Below are positions 34,701-45,262 of a stretch of 64,000 nt of DNA, in pieces. The notes beneath the pieces were generated by a model, which saw nothing but the letters and a program-made list of their open reading frames with translations, did no database searches and was not told the origin of the DNA. Position 1 is the stretch's first letter. Each line of letters begins with the position of its first letter. This DNA is from Chalara sp. BL73 (Eukaryota > Ascomycota > Leotiomycetes > Helotiales): the NCBI GenBank assembly GCA_918026815.1, contig CAKJVC010000123.1:558001-622000 (forward strand), given 5' to 3'. The translations under genes and the position numbers were made by a program.

Positions 34701-37700
34701 CCCAGATTCCGGTTGCGCTAGTACCTTCTGCCACTGCCAAGATGAGCTTGCCTCCACGTTTGAGGAGACTAAAAATGTTGCACAGTACTCTGTCAATATT
34801 TTCTGTGATGCTTAGATTAGTAGTTGCAAGAACGACATCATAGGTTCCCGTCTCAAAACCCTGTGTGGCCGGATCTTCCCCCACATCAAGAACTTGAAAG
34901 TGTATGCGATCATCTGAGAAGCTTTCCCGTGCCTTGTCGAGGGATGAGGGGAGTATGTCTGTAAAGTAGTACTCCGCGTATCGCTGGCCTAATGTAGATA
35001 GTATGTCTCTAGTAGCACCGCCGGTGCCAGCGCCTACTTCGAGAATCTTTATTGCAGGATGTTTGTGCGCAAGCGCATCCAGGTATTTCTGCAGACCTCC
35101 CGTCATTCCAAAGGCCTTTGCTGCCTCCTCGAGGCTCAGTAGCTCAAGGTCAGGCTTCCAGTCAATGTTCCATGCTCGATGTTTAGGATCGTCCTCGGAC
35201 ATCGAAGATTCCTCATAGCCGTCAACCTCTGTCACAATTAACCCCGTCACTAGGACCATTGGCTCCCTGGTATTCGGGTCAACAGCCACGCAGTTCATTT
35301 CATACTCCTTCCTTCCATGGAGTTTAGTATCAGCACATACCATATATCCATCATCCGAGTGCTGAGAACCGGATACCCAGAGTTCGTCAAGAAAAGTGAG
35401 AACGATAGCGTTGGTTTGTTTCCGGACAGGATTGGAAATGAGAGGTGCTAGGCAGACTTGCAGCGCGCCGTCCAGCAAAGTAGGATGAACCAAATGTGGC
35501 TGGAGGTGCTCGTGAGGCATCAGCTTTTTCAGAATAGGAATGGTTGAGTTGACTTTAGCAACAGCTCTGCCTGAGTCGTGATCGACAAAGGGGTCTGACA
35601 CGGTCTGGAAGGCTGGGCCGAACACAAGACCAACGTCTTTCCATCCATCATAGATTTTCTTGGCTGCAACTTTAGTTGTACATTTTTGCTTGGCCTCGCC
35701 AATGCTGTCGTTACACCTTGTTTGGAGAAGTTGGTCTTCTAGACCGCCGTCCACAATCGTCTTTTCCTCGTCATACTCGACTAGGACCTGCCCTCGGCAA
35801 TGCTCTCTCCACTCGTCGTTCTCCTGTGCAGTGCAAATCTGGAACTCGCGCCATGGCGATGGTTTGGTCTCTAGCGCGGCCTGTTTGACCGGCCTCAGGT
35901 ACAAGTGTGACTCAACGCCCATGGCGTCATCAACAACTCGTAATGCTGCATGGAAAGACACCTCTCTGAACCGAAATCCCTTGATTGATTTGCCAGGGTT
36001 GGAACGTTCGGCGAGTTGCCGACAACCTTCAATAACCATAACCAGCATACCAGCAGCAGGATACAAGATCGCTCCCGAAATCGTGTGGTGCTCAACCCAA
36101 GGATTCTCCGAAAGTCGGATCCAGTTACGCCATATCGCATCATGTTTTCCATCCCAGTCGTTTACAGGCGCACCAAGAAGCTCATGGCGAGGATATGCAC
36201 GATTGCGGAAGTTTCTACTAAGTCGACTTTCGTACCAGTATTCCTTAGAGTGGTTGAATGGGTACCGAGGAAGATCAATCAGCATCTTCTGCTTCAATGC
36301 CTCAACGTAATTGACATTGACCAGGTTGATTTGGATGCCGCGAGTGTACAGTGATCCAGCTGCCTGTAGGGCGATTTGAAGATCCGCTTCGCCGCGCTTG
36401 AGCATGTTGTGATATCTCACGACACCATTTCCCCTGGCCTCATTGACGATGTTGCGCAATGGGCCCTTCAGAGCAGCGTGTGGTCCTAGTTCCAGTATGT
36501 CTGTGATCAGATGAGTTTGACTGCTTTCTCCGCTGGTCTTCGACATGGCTTGAAGCATGGCTGTTATGGACTCATCGAATCGTACTGGCGCGACCAGATT
36601 CTTGATCCAATATGCGGACTCTTGCAATTTTGATATGCCAATAATGGTACCGTACGTCGATGAGAAGAATTGCGGCTTAGGGGAATCGCTCATCCAGCAA
36701 CCTGGCTCAATGCCGCCGATACATTTAGTGTATTCTCCCGACATGGGTTCCATATATGTCGAGTGATACGCCATCTCAACGGCCAATTTCCGTGCAAATA
36801 CCTTATTATTATTCAGCATCTGGACCATCGCTTCGATTTGTGCAGCGTCTCCGCTGATGGTTTGGTTCTCTCGGCTGTTCATACAAGCGATGGTGAGCTT
36901 TCTGATATCCCGAAATCCAGACTTATTGACTTTGTCAATGACATCCGTGGCATTTCCGAAGTCGAGTCCAACGGCAGCCATTGCAGTACTAGGTTGCGTT
37001 CCAGAACGAGCCAATTTTGTAGACAGCTTTCCTGTAGTACAAAGAGGTTGGGTCAGCTAATTTGTAGTTTGAATTAAGGCAAGAACAATGTACTTACCCC
37101 GCCAGTATGCTATCTTCCAGGCTGATTCTCTAGAAAGAGCACCAACAGAATAGGCGGCCGCGATTTCACCAGAAGAATGACCCGCAACCGCACGAGGCGA
37201 CACTTTCCAAAAAGCAAGCAGATCAACAAGAGCAACCTGTAAAGCTGTGCACAGAGGTTGCGAGAATTCAGCCTCATTCACTCGAGATTGCTCTGCAACT
37301 TTCTCAAGCTCGCCTACCACCGAAACGGTCAGCGAAAAGGGCGGAAGAACTCGTGGTCGAATAGTATTGAAGATAAATTGAAAGGAGGAGGAATTACTCA
37401 CAAATCACCGACCATGAACATTCCAATGTCTTCAAGAATGCATCAGCTGATTGGAGACTTTGACGAAATACTGGATATTGCATCAATTCCATTCCCATTC
37501 CTGCCCACTGCGCTCCTTGGCCAGTGAACACGAACGCGATCCCAGCTTCAGCAACAACCCGTTCAATTTTTTGATTCTCGGAAAGTGAATTTTGTAACGA
37601 CTTTGCCGAATTGGCGACGATTGCCGTGCGCCAGTTGAAATTAGACCTCTTCGCCGCCAGCGTGAAGCTCAGGTTATACAGAGGGTCATTCATTGATGGC

Positions 37701-39443
37701 AAGTATTCCTTGTAGGCATTACATAGCCTTGAGATACCATCTTTATCGTGTGAACTCAACACGAACAATTGAGGTGATGTGGTATGTATCCTGTTTGTCA
37801 TTGCAGGATATTGGTTAGCTGTAGATCATATTATCATCAGCATGAGCGCCACTATGTTCCAGTCGAAGTGTCTACTTGAAACTTACAGACTACACCCGGC
37901 AACTGAGGCGTAACGATAGTCCGATGCGGAGCAACAAAGCCATGCTCCTTCATAAAATGAAACGCATCGTCCATCACCACATGAGCATTCGTACCAGAAA
38001 CTCCAAACGAATTGATAGAGATTCGACGAAGCCCCGTCTTAGTTGAAGGCCAAAGAAGTGCTTTCGTCGGGAATTTGAAATGCCATTCATCCGGAATTTT
38101 GGCGTTCTGCTTTTCGAACCATGCATTTGCAGGAATAATACCATTTTCAAGCGTAAGTACGCTCTTGATGACGGATGCAATCCCAGAAGCCCCCTCTGAG
38201 TGCCCGATGTTGCTCTTCACAGCCCCAATGTAAAGAGGTTCTTCTGGTGACCTGTACGAAGTGAACATTTCGCTGATTGCACTAGCTTCGATGGGGTCGC
38301 CCACTGGTGTACCGGTTCCATGGGCCTCGAAGAAGCGAGTTTGTGATGGGTCAAGTCCAGCTTGTGTATAAGTTTTTCGCATGAGCTCTGCCTGGGATTC
38401 CCTCGCGGGCGCCGTGAGCCCAGGGGAGTGACCATCATGGTTGCATCCAGTGTTGCGGATAACGGCACGGATAGCTATTCAGATGATAACAGGAGATATC
38501 AGGGTTTTATTTCCTTGCATAGATGTGCGGTTTGGGGAAGAGGGCGTAACTCACTGTCTCCATCACGCAATGCGTCGGACATCCGCTTGAGCACAACAGC
38601 CCCAATGCCCTCGCTTCTCCCGTATCCGTTTGCCCTCTCATCAAAGCTATATGAGACGCCATCTGGATTGAGAACACCCAGGGCATTTAGCTCCAAACCC
38701 ATCTCAGGAGAAAGTATTAAGTTTGTTCCAGCCGCGATCGCCTGTTTATAGAGCTTGTTAGTATGTGTAGTGTACTACTAGCTTGCTGATCGGCCCATAC
38801 CATGTCACAATCACCCGACTTCAAGCCAACAATAGCCTGGTGAAGGGCCACCATACTACTCGAACATGCAGTATCAATGCTCATAGATGGCCCCCGAAAG
38901 TCGTAGAACCAAGAGACACGTCCGGCCAGCGTGCTTGCGATTGTACCGGATCCTGTGTACATCATTGGAGCATCGACGTCCTTGATTAAAACGTCACGGT
39001 AGTCCCAGATGAATGCTCCAACGTACATCCCTGTCTGCGAACCTTGAACCGCGTCCATTGTAAGACCAGAATTCTCAAGAGCTGTGTAGACGCATTCGAG
39101 AAGCATTCGTTGTTGCGGGTCCATACTTGCGGCTTCGGCAGGCGTGATAGAGAAGAAGGGAGCATCAAAGGCTCTGATATTGTCTTGGATGAAATGACCT
39201 TTGTTGCCACCAATCTGGAGTTTTGCTCAGCTCACCATATTTAAGGAGACACGGGTTCAGGCAGCATACAATTCCATCTCTATGGCTGTCTGGGTGCCAG
39301 AAAGCGCCTGAATTATACCTTTCAAGTGGCACTTGGCCTCGCGCAGATCTCCCAGCGACGAGGAAGTCGTAGAACTTCGCAGGGGTATCTCCATCGCATG
39401 GGAGCTTGGCATCCAGGCCAATGACGGCAATAGGTTCAACCAT
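31716..39443 (-). CDS. Highly reducing type I polyketide synthase
   Basis: Eight exons on the minus strand (39443-39270, 39214-38801, 38741-38555, 38474-37887, 37818-37402, 37313-37098, 37031-32653, 32582-31716) give 2413 aa. Domain order with approximate residues: KS 1-420 (Cys175 in [26 protein letters not shown]), AT 510-850 ([10 protein letters not shown]; Ser640 in GHSSGE), DH 920-1240 ([14 protein letters not shown], His about 979; LDGALQ), C-methyltransferase 1300-1450 ([15 protein letters not shown]), ER 1690-2010 ([22 protein letters not shown]), KR 2030-2260 ([30 protein letters not shown]), ACP 2310-2413 (Ser about 2367 in [10 protein letters not shown]). All catalytic motifs look intact and there is no thioesterase, so release needs another factor. 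It should build a reduced, methylated polyketide chain. It diverges from a P450. A TATA box and a TCG-N5-CGA site precede the ATG. Confidence 0.95.
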
Positions 39444-39516
39444 ATTGCTGGATACTCTCCCTATTTCACGTTATCACGAGGCCAGAATTTATTCATCTTA
39501 GTAAGGCTTACAGTCT

Positions 39517-39527
39517 TCGGATCTCGA
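39517..39527. promoter_or_regulatory. TCG-N5-CGA site before PKS
   Basis: TCGGATCTCGA lies 74 bp before the PKS ATG and exactly matches the AflR-type palindrome found before the RiPP precursor. Position between TATA box and ATG; function inferred. Confidence 0.5.
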
Positions 39528-39640
39528 TAACTTGGAACAATGGTAGATCTTACTGCTGAAGGTATTGGAAATGTCTGAGGATAAGTTTATTTGTGTGTGT
39601 GTGTGGATGAGACAGAGAAAGGAGAAAAAATGTGGAATCC

Positions 39641-39648
39641 CTTATATA
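39641..39648 (-). promoter_or_regulatory. TATA box of the PKS gene
   Basis: TATATAAG on the minus strand, about 200 bp before the PKS ATG, in a short region free of coding potential. A (GT)n run lies at about 39590-39605. Confidence 0.5.
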
Positions 39649-41252
39649 TTATAGCTTCCTAGGTATGTACCTACCTTATGTTGACGACTATTGGTCAACC
39701 TGGCCTCATCTAAGATAATTCACTAGCTCTGGTAATTTTTATCTGCAATGCCTGAATATTGCTTAGGTTTTCAATATTTTTACTAAAGAGGGAAAAAATA
39801 TCATGTCTGATTTGACATTTTATGGCCGTTTAGGTGATTGAAAGTTTCACGAGTATTTTACTGTCTATGGTTTCACTCGCGGTTTTGTCCCGTTTAAGGT
39901 CTGTTTACTCAAATGTATTGTGCCATAATATCGACCCTAAAGTATAGGACTTTTAATTCTTTGCTTGAAAGGAAAAAATATTGTACTTAATATGAAAGCT
40001 TCACGAGTATTTCACACTTTAAGGCAAGGCTAACACACACTCTGTACAATACGTCTATACAATAGTGGCCAATTGTGTTAGCAGAGCTCTAATGGTTTTC
40101 CAAAATAAAAGGGGGCTGTTTTATTTTTCAGCCTATACAAATTCTGCCAGACAGACAGAAAGCCAGGGGCTGTTTTCATTTAGGCCCTGTTTATCTAAGC
40201 GCTGTGCCACTATATTCTACGCAATATTGTACTGATTAGGTTGTATTGCGGTTGCGGTTCAGTAAGCGGGCCGGATACTATTCCCCGCCAACCCTAACCC
40301 TGAATAAAGGTTAAACTGGGGCAAGGTGGATATCACCAAGTATTTTTTTTTTTCAGGCTTATGCCATTCAAATCATTTACGACTTGCCACTTGTCCATTT
40401 TTGCCGGCTCGTGCGAACGAGAAAAGTGGGTTTTGAAATAGCCCTGCAAAAAGTCTTTCAAGGATTTAAGCTCCCTTTTCCTTGTTGACTCCACAAAGAC
40501 CCAGAGTGTTGTTACAAGCGGAATACGAGGATAGTTATTTGGCTTACGCTCTAGCTCCAGCCAAGCCATGAAAAAAAGGTATTACTTTGGAAATACCTAA
40601 GTAGCAAGCCCGAAACAGGACAAAATCGCGAAGGTAACCATAGACGCTGCCCCTCCGCGGTAGTAGTCTTTGAGCCGCAGCGATGCGCCGCCAATGCCTC
40701 AGCGTTGCGCTCTTGCTCTGCGGTTCTCTGTTGCAACCTTCCTTGTTAGATCTTCGAATCCTTTATCGGTTATATGGCCGAGACAGAGTTGTAAAACTAT
40801 ACCATATGCCAATCAAACGGCAATATAAGCGTTTACGCGCTCAGGCAAGTTCGAGTTCCGATATTAACATTGGTGGTATATACACACGCCGTAACTGTTT
40901 TCAGCCGTGTCTGCATTACAACTAATCATTGCCAAATTAGGAAATCGGGGTTTCTAGTCTTTCTAATTTCGGATAACTGGAAAAGTTATTCTAGAGTGGC
41001 GTTCACATGTTGTAAACGCATTATTTAAAGCAAGCAATGTCTCTGATAAATCCTCAGGGCGAAAGAATTCTACCGGCTTATTCCATAGAATTCTAGAATT
41101 CTTATTTCACACCAGCTTTTAAGTCTTCGTCGTGTTTCACCTATTACGTTTAACCCTAACCCTAAGAAACTCACAGTCCAAACAATCGTTTACCACACAT
41201 TTCCATAACTAGGCCGCAAATCCATTCAAAAACAACATTGACGCCCTCAGCC
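39649..41252. other. PKS-P450 divergent intergenic region
   Basis: No firm gene. It holds two diverged copies of a block (about 39838-39862 and 39991-40016, sharing TTCACGAGTATTT). It also holds a minus-strand 78-codon frame (40333-40569, LELERKPNNYPRIPLVTT...) that may be a relic of an unknown gene. Two telomere-like C-strand fragments occur at 40289-40300 and 41151-41165. The right part is the P450 promoter. Confidence 0.4.
40851..40861. promoter_or_regulatory. TCG-N5-CGA site upstream of P450
   Basis: TCGAGTTCCGA, about 390 bp before the P450 ATG and 27 bp downstream of a TATAAG (40824). It is the third exact match to the AflR-type pattern in a biosynthetic-gene promoter of this window. 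The distance from the gene makes it weaker than the other two. Confidence 0.4.
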
Positions 41253-43211
41253 ATGCCACCTACGTGGTTAATTGGAGCACTATTTCCCATCTTGATAGCG
41301 ACATGGTGGCTACTTAAAATTGGTCGTCGGCCGGCTGGTTATCCGCCGGGACCGCCTACTGTCCCTATCCTTGGAAATTTACATCAGATTCCGCTTGAGA
41401 ACAAACATTTGCAATTCCAAAAATGGGCCCAAAAATATGGGTAAGCATTGGGTGATTAGTAAACTACCCACCTGAGGTACGACTAACATGAACTATAAAA
41501 ATATAGCCCTATCTATTCCGTCATAATGGGCTGTAGAACGGTGATTGTTCTCTCCTCGGATGAAATAGTCAAGGAGCTCTTAGATAAGAGAGGGAGCATT
41601 TACTCATCTCGGCCGGACTCCTACATTGCAACTCTCTCATCTGATGGAATGCATGTGGGTACTATGGTGGGTGATGCCTTGTAAAATCTTCTTTCTTTGC
41701 ATAACGCTCACCGGCCCAGCAATACAACGACACCTGGAGGACGTGTAGCAAACTCTATACCAATAGTCTCACTACTCGCGCGTCCAAATCATATCGACCC
41801 TACCAAGATCTCGAGAATATTCAAATGCTTAATGACCTCCTCGAGAGGCCCACCGAATTCTATGAACATTTTCGCCGTTACTCCTACTCAGTGACTGCTC
41901 AGATGGTCTTCGGATTCCGCATACCCGATAATGACGACCCAAATCTCCTGGAGATCTACGACGGCTGGATACGGTGGTCAACACTGATGGGTACTTCGAT
42001 TGCGGCCCTGGTCGATATGTACCCATGGATGAGGCACTTGCCAGACCTACTGCTACCCAAGCGGCGTTATGCCAAAGGGCTTCACGAGAAGCAATTGGCT
42101 CTCTTCTCCGGCTACTGGACCAATGTCAAGGAAAAGATCTCGAGTAATACCGCACTAGTAAGCATCACATATTATGAAGAATACTTTATAATTTATCTGA
42201 ACGCGCCTAATGATTGCCGCGTAGCCGTGCTTTGCACATGACATGTTTAAAGAACAGAAAGCTAAGGATGTTTCGGATGATTTCGCCAGCTATATCTGTG
42301 GAGTTCTGCTCCAAGGCGGATCTGATACTACAGCAGCAGAATTTGTAGGCTTCGTGCAAGCTATGGTCCTATATCCTGAGGTGCAAAAACGGGCCCAGGC
42401 TGAGGTCGATGAGGTCTGTGCGGACCGTCTCCCTACCCTGGAAGATATGCAGTTGCTTCCATATGTTCGGGCTTGCGTCAAGGAAGTTTGCCGTTGGATG
42501 TTCGTGTACCTAATCTTTCACATTCTCGTTCTCCCCAAACTCTTTACAATGGCCTCATTCTACAGTGCTGCTACTGACATCGATTTTCAAATAGGCCTAC
42601 TCCAATATTAGGTCTGCCTCATTCAGTGATTAGGGATGATGAGTATATGGGATATCGAATTCCTAAAGGCGCTACGGTTCTTTGCAACGTCTGGTAGGAT
42701 CCAATCAGTTAGAACGACGTATTTGCAACTAGTGGTTCTAATAAATTGTTATGGTTGTAGGTCGATTCACATGGATCCCGCACGTCACGCAAATCCGAAA
42801 ACTTTTGATCCATCCCGCTACCTGCACGACCATCGGTCAGCCAAGGAATCAGCACTCTGTCCTAACGCCAAGGAGCGGGACCATTTCATCTATGGTGCGG
42901 GCCGACGGGTTTGCAAGGGAATCGACGTCGCTGAGGCGTCGCTACACCTTGGTGTGGCTAGGATGCTGTGGGCTTTCAACATCTCAAAGGCTAAAGATAA
43001 GTGGGGCAACGATATCACACCCAACCCTAAGGAATTAGAAGGAGAACTGGGCGTAACCCCGAAGCCTTTCCCTGCCCAGATTATTCCCAGGAGTGAGAAG
43101 CATGCCCAGATAGTCAAGTCTGAGTGGGTGCTTGCCAAGTCCCATCTAAGCAACGAGGACCAGCAGTGGAATGAGGCTGACCTCCGGCAAAAACTAACCG
43201 ACTGTCCGTAA
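41253..43211 (+). CDS. Cytochrome P450 monooxygenase
   Basis: Six exons (41253-41440, 41507-41666, 41720-42157, 42225-42499, 42595-42693, 42761-43211) give 536 aa. An N-terminal membrane anchor ([16 protein letters not shown]) and the hinge [17 protein letters not shown] place it at the ER. Visible landmarks are the I-helix [10 protein letters not shown], the ExxR pair in KEVCR (about E349/R352), the [17 protein letters not shown] block, and the heme loop [12 protein letters not shown] with Cys about 438. The sequence type resembles O-methylsterigmatocystin-oxidoreductase-like (CYP64/CYP620-like) P450s of secondary metabolism. Apparent stops in the raw frame all fall in introns; the exon 4 donor GTTCGT is unusual but needed to rebuild [14 protein letters not shown]. 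It probably oxidises the product of the adjacent PKS (inference from divergent pairing). Confidence 0.9.
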
Positions 43212-43980
43212 CAGTCGCGTTAGGCACCATGACCATAAATAGTAAACCCATTGCTAGTAGCTTAACTACTACAGTCGACTGCGAGTTAGTTGATCAACTA
43301 GTCCTAATACAGATTAGTGACAATATACTGCATACATTTAACATTTTGCCCTTTACCTATATTCCCGTCAAGGTTTGTAAGTGTATGGAACCTGTTGGAA
43401 CGCATGTAAGTAGAATCACGTGAACACCGGATCATGTGAGTTATGGGTCCTTTCAGGACTCGGCTAATATAGGTCACGTGTGCTTGAGAGCACGCGTCGT
43501 GACAACTATTTAGTAAACAACAACGTTTATAATTAAAACATACACAATATTATTTTGCAATGTCCTAAAAGCCTTTATGCTGGCCTGGATTATGACACAA
43601 TACAGGGAAATCGTCCGAGCTTCTACTAAATTAGGCTAGTGTGTGCGTGTGCTCCCACTTAATTGGGCCAGGACGCGTTGTCGTGTTCTGCCAGAACCCC
43701 GAAAATTGTCTGTGCACCGACCCTACTTCTACTGCATCTACTCCCGATATCCCTTTCTGACTTTGAATACTCTTCCTTTTCCTGACTATAGAAAATAGGA
43801 CGTAACTATAAATCCTATTGTTAACTTGAAATACATTTGTTCTGACCCTCGATTGTCCTTTTCAATCGGTCGAATAGACAAGGGAAATATGCTGCAGGAG
43901 ACGTTTGTGGGAAAGGATGAGTCTTGTTAACCCGCCACGTAAATGTGGTACTTTGCATGATGCCATTTGCAGCCCTAAGC
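43212..43980. other. Intergenic
   Basis: No gene recognised. Contains several CACGTG/TCACGTG motifs (around 43418 and 43473), possible bHLH sites. Confidence 0.35.
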
Positions 43981-43984
43981 GGTT

Positions 43985-44210
43985 CTGAAACCTTGATTCC
44001 TTGTCGCCTTTATATACGTAGGATTTCATTCAAAGGATCGCTGGGCAGTGTTATTTTAACACTAGAGGATCTCCGAATCCTTGATTCCTTATCGCTTCTT
44101 ATATACGTGTAGGATTTAATTCAGAGGATCACGAGGCTGTCCAAAGAAATCTCGGAATCCTTAATTCCTTGTCACCTTTCTTATATACAGAGGCAATTAA
44201 TTCAGAAAAT
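43985..44210 (+). repeat. Three tandem repeats of about 83 bp, each with a TATA motif
   Basis: Units at about 43989-44040, 44075-44130 and 44155-44210 share CCTTGATTCCTT...TATATAC...GGATTTAATTCA. They sit immediately before a small secreted-protein gene, so they multiply its core promoter. Divergence among copies is moderate. A short run of CAAGCATCC-type repeats follows at 44213-44250. Confidence 0.7.
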
Positions 44211-44344
44211 CTCAAGCAATCTCAAGCATCCCAAGCATCCCAAGCGTATTGAGCACCCCAAACATCAAATTAAATTTGGCTAGAGTGTCATCATTTCGTC
44301 AATCTAAATTTCTACTTTACCACATTTAGGTGCAAAAAGTCAAC

Positions 44345-44698
44345 ATGAAAGCGTCCGACCTTATTTTTACTGCCTCCTTCCTTTTCGCAGCTGTTTCGAC
44401 AGCAGCACCCACTGAGCCTCTCGAAATATTACAACAACGCAACATAGAGAGTTTCGACGCTCTCGGCACTGCGGTCTCTGAAAAAAGCGCCCATGAGAAA
44501 CGAGGCAGGATCACCATCGAGGACTGTTTAAAAGGTGTCCCTAATAAATACGCCCTTGTGATGATCGCAGCAGCACGAGCAAGGAAACTGGTGGCTTCTG
44601 CGACCGAGCAGGCAAAGTTCGAGAAGGAGAAACGTATCCAGATAACGCAGCAGGATCTTCAAGACTTACGTTCGGAAATCAAGAAATGTCAGGCTTGA
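44345..44698 (+). CDS. Small secreted protein with Kex2 site
   Basis: Single-exon 117-aa protein. The signal peptide is MKASDLIFTASFLFAAVSTAAP. A pro-like region ends at EKR (Kex2 type, about residue 53), followed by a Lys/Arg/Glu-rich, predicted helical mature part of about 64 residues with two cysteines (EDCLKG and the C-terminal KKCQA) that could pair. I recognise no family. Location at the edge of the subtelomere and the pro-peptide layout are typical of candidate effectors or secreted peptides, but that is inference. The ORF could be extended 5 codons upstream only with a non-ATG start. Confidence 0.65.
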   Translation: MKASDLIFTASFLFAAVSTAAPTEPLEILQQRNIESFDALGTAVSEKSAHEKRGRITIEDCLKGVPNKYALVMIAAARARKLVASATEQAKFEKEKRIQITQQDLQDLRSEIKKCQA

Positions 44699-45262
44699 TC
44701 GGGGAGTAGTCAAAACATTTCAATTTCACTAGAAATAAGGCCAAGAGATAGGGTCAGGAAATTGAGGTTATAGGAATGGGTGTTAAAATTTGTGGCGATT
44801 TACCTCAGCAGAAAAGGTGTGGAAACCTGGAGTGTAAGAAATAAGATCTATTGTATTTTTGTTATCATCCTCTTTCGCGCAAAATTTTGACCTTTTTTTT
44901 TAATAATCATTGACACAGGATCCCTCCTTTGTATTGTGGTAGTCTCAAGATTGTCGAGGGGCGGGCGGGCCAGCTGTCCCCCCGGGCACTTCGCGACGGC
45001 GACGCCCGCCCTCCCGCGCGCCGGCCCCCCTAACATTATCTCCCGTAAAAAATGCTCGGTTGACAGTCAACCGGGAAATATTTTGGTGTAACGGTGACCG
45101 CTTGTGACCATGTATGCAAATATCCCGGTTGACTGTCAACCGATTTTACTTTAACAATCTCAACTTCATTAAAAACCCACTACGCCGGTCGATAATTATA
45201 TAACCAGCATAGCAGATTTACAACTTATCCAAGTAAAGCGCATTCTCGAAATATTGAGTTAT
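44699..45262. other. Boundary region with GC-rich patch and inverted palindromes
   Basis: A strongly GC-rich block (about 44954-45030) stands out from AT-rich flanks. Two 17-bp palindromes CGGTTGACaGTCAACCG-type lie in inverted arms 45057-45083 and 45118-45142. No coding sequence is supported. The sequence then drops to very low GC at the start of the subtelomeric unit. Confidence 0.5.

Noticed and set aside
41253..43211. P450 as a pseudogene because of in-frame stops at several points
   Set aside because: Every stop lies within a phase-consistent intron, and the spliced model keeps all P450 motifs.
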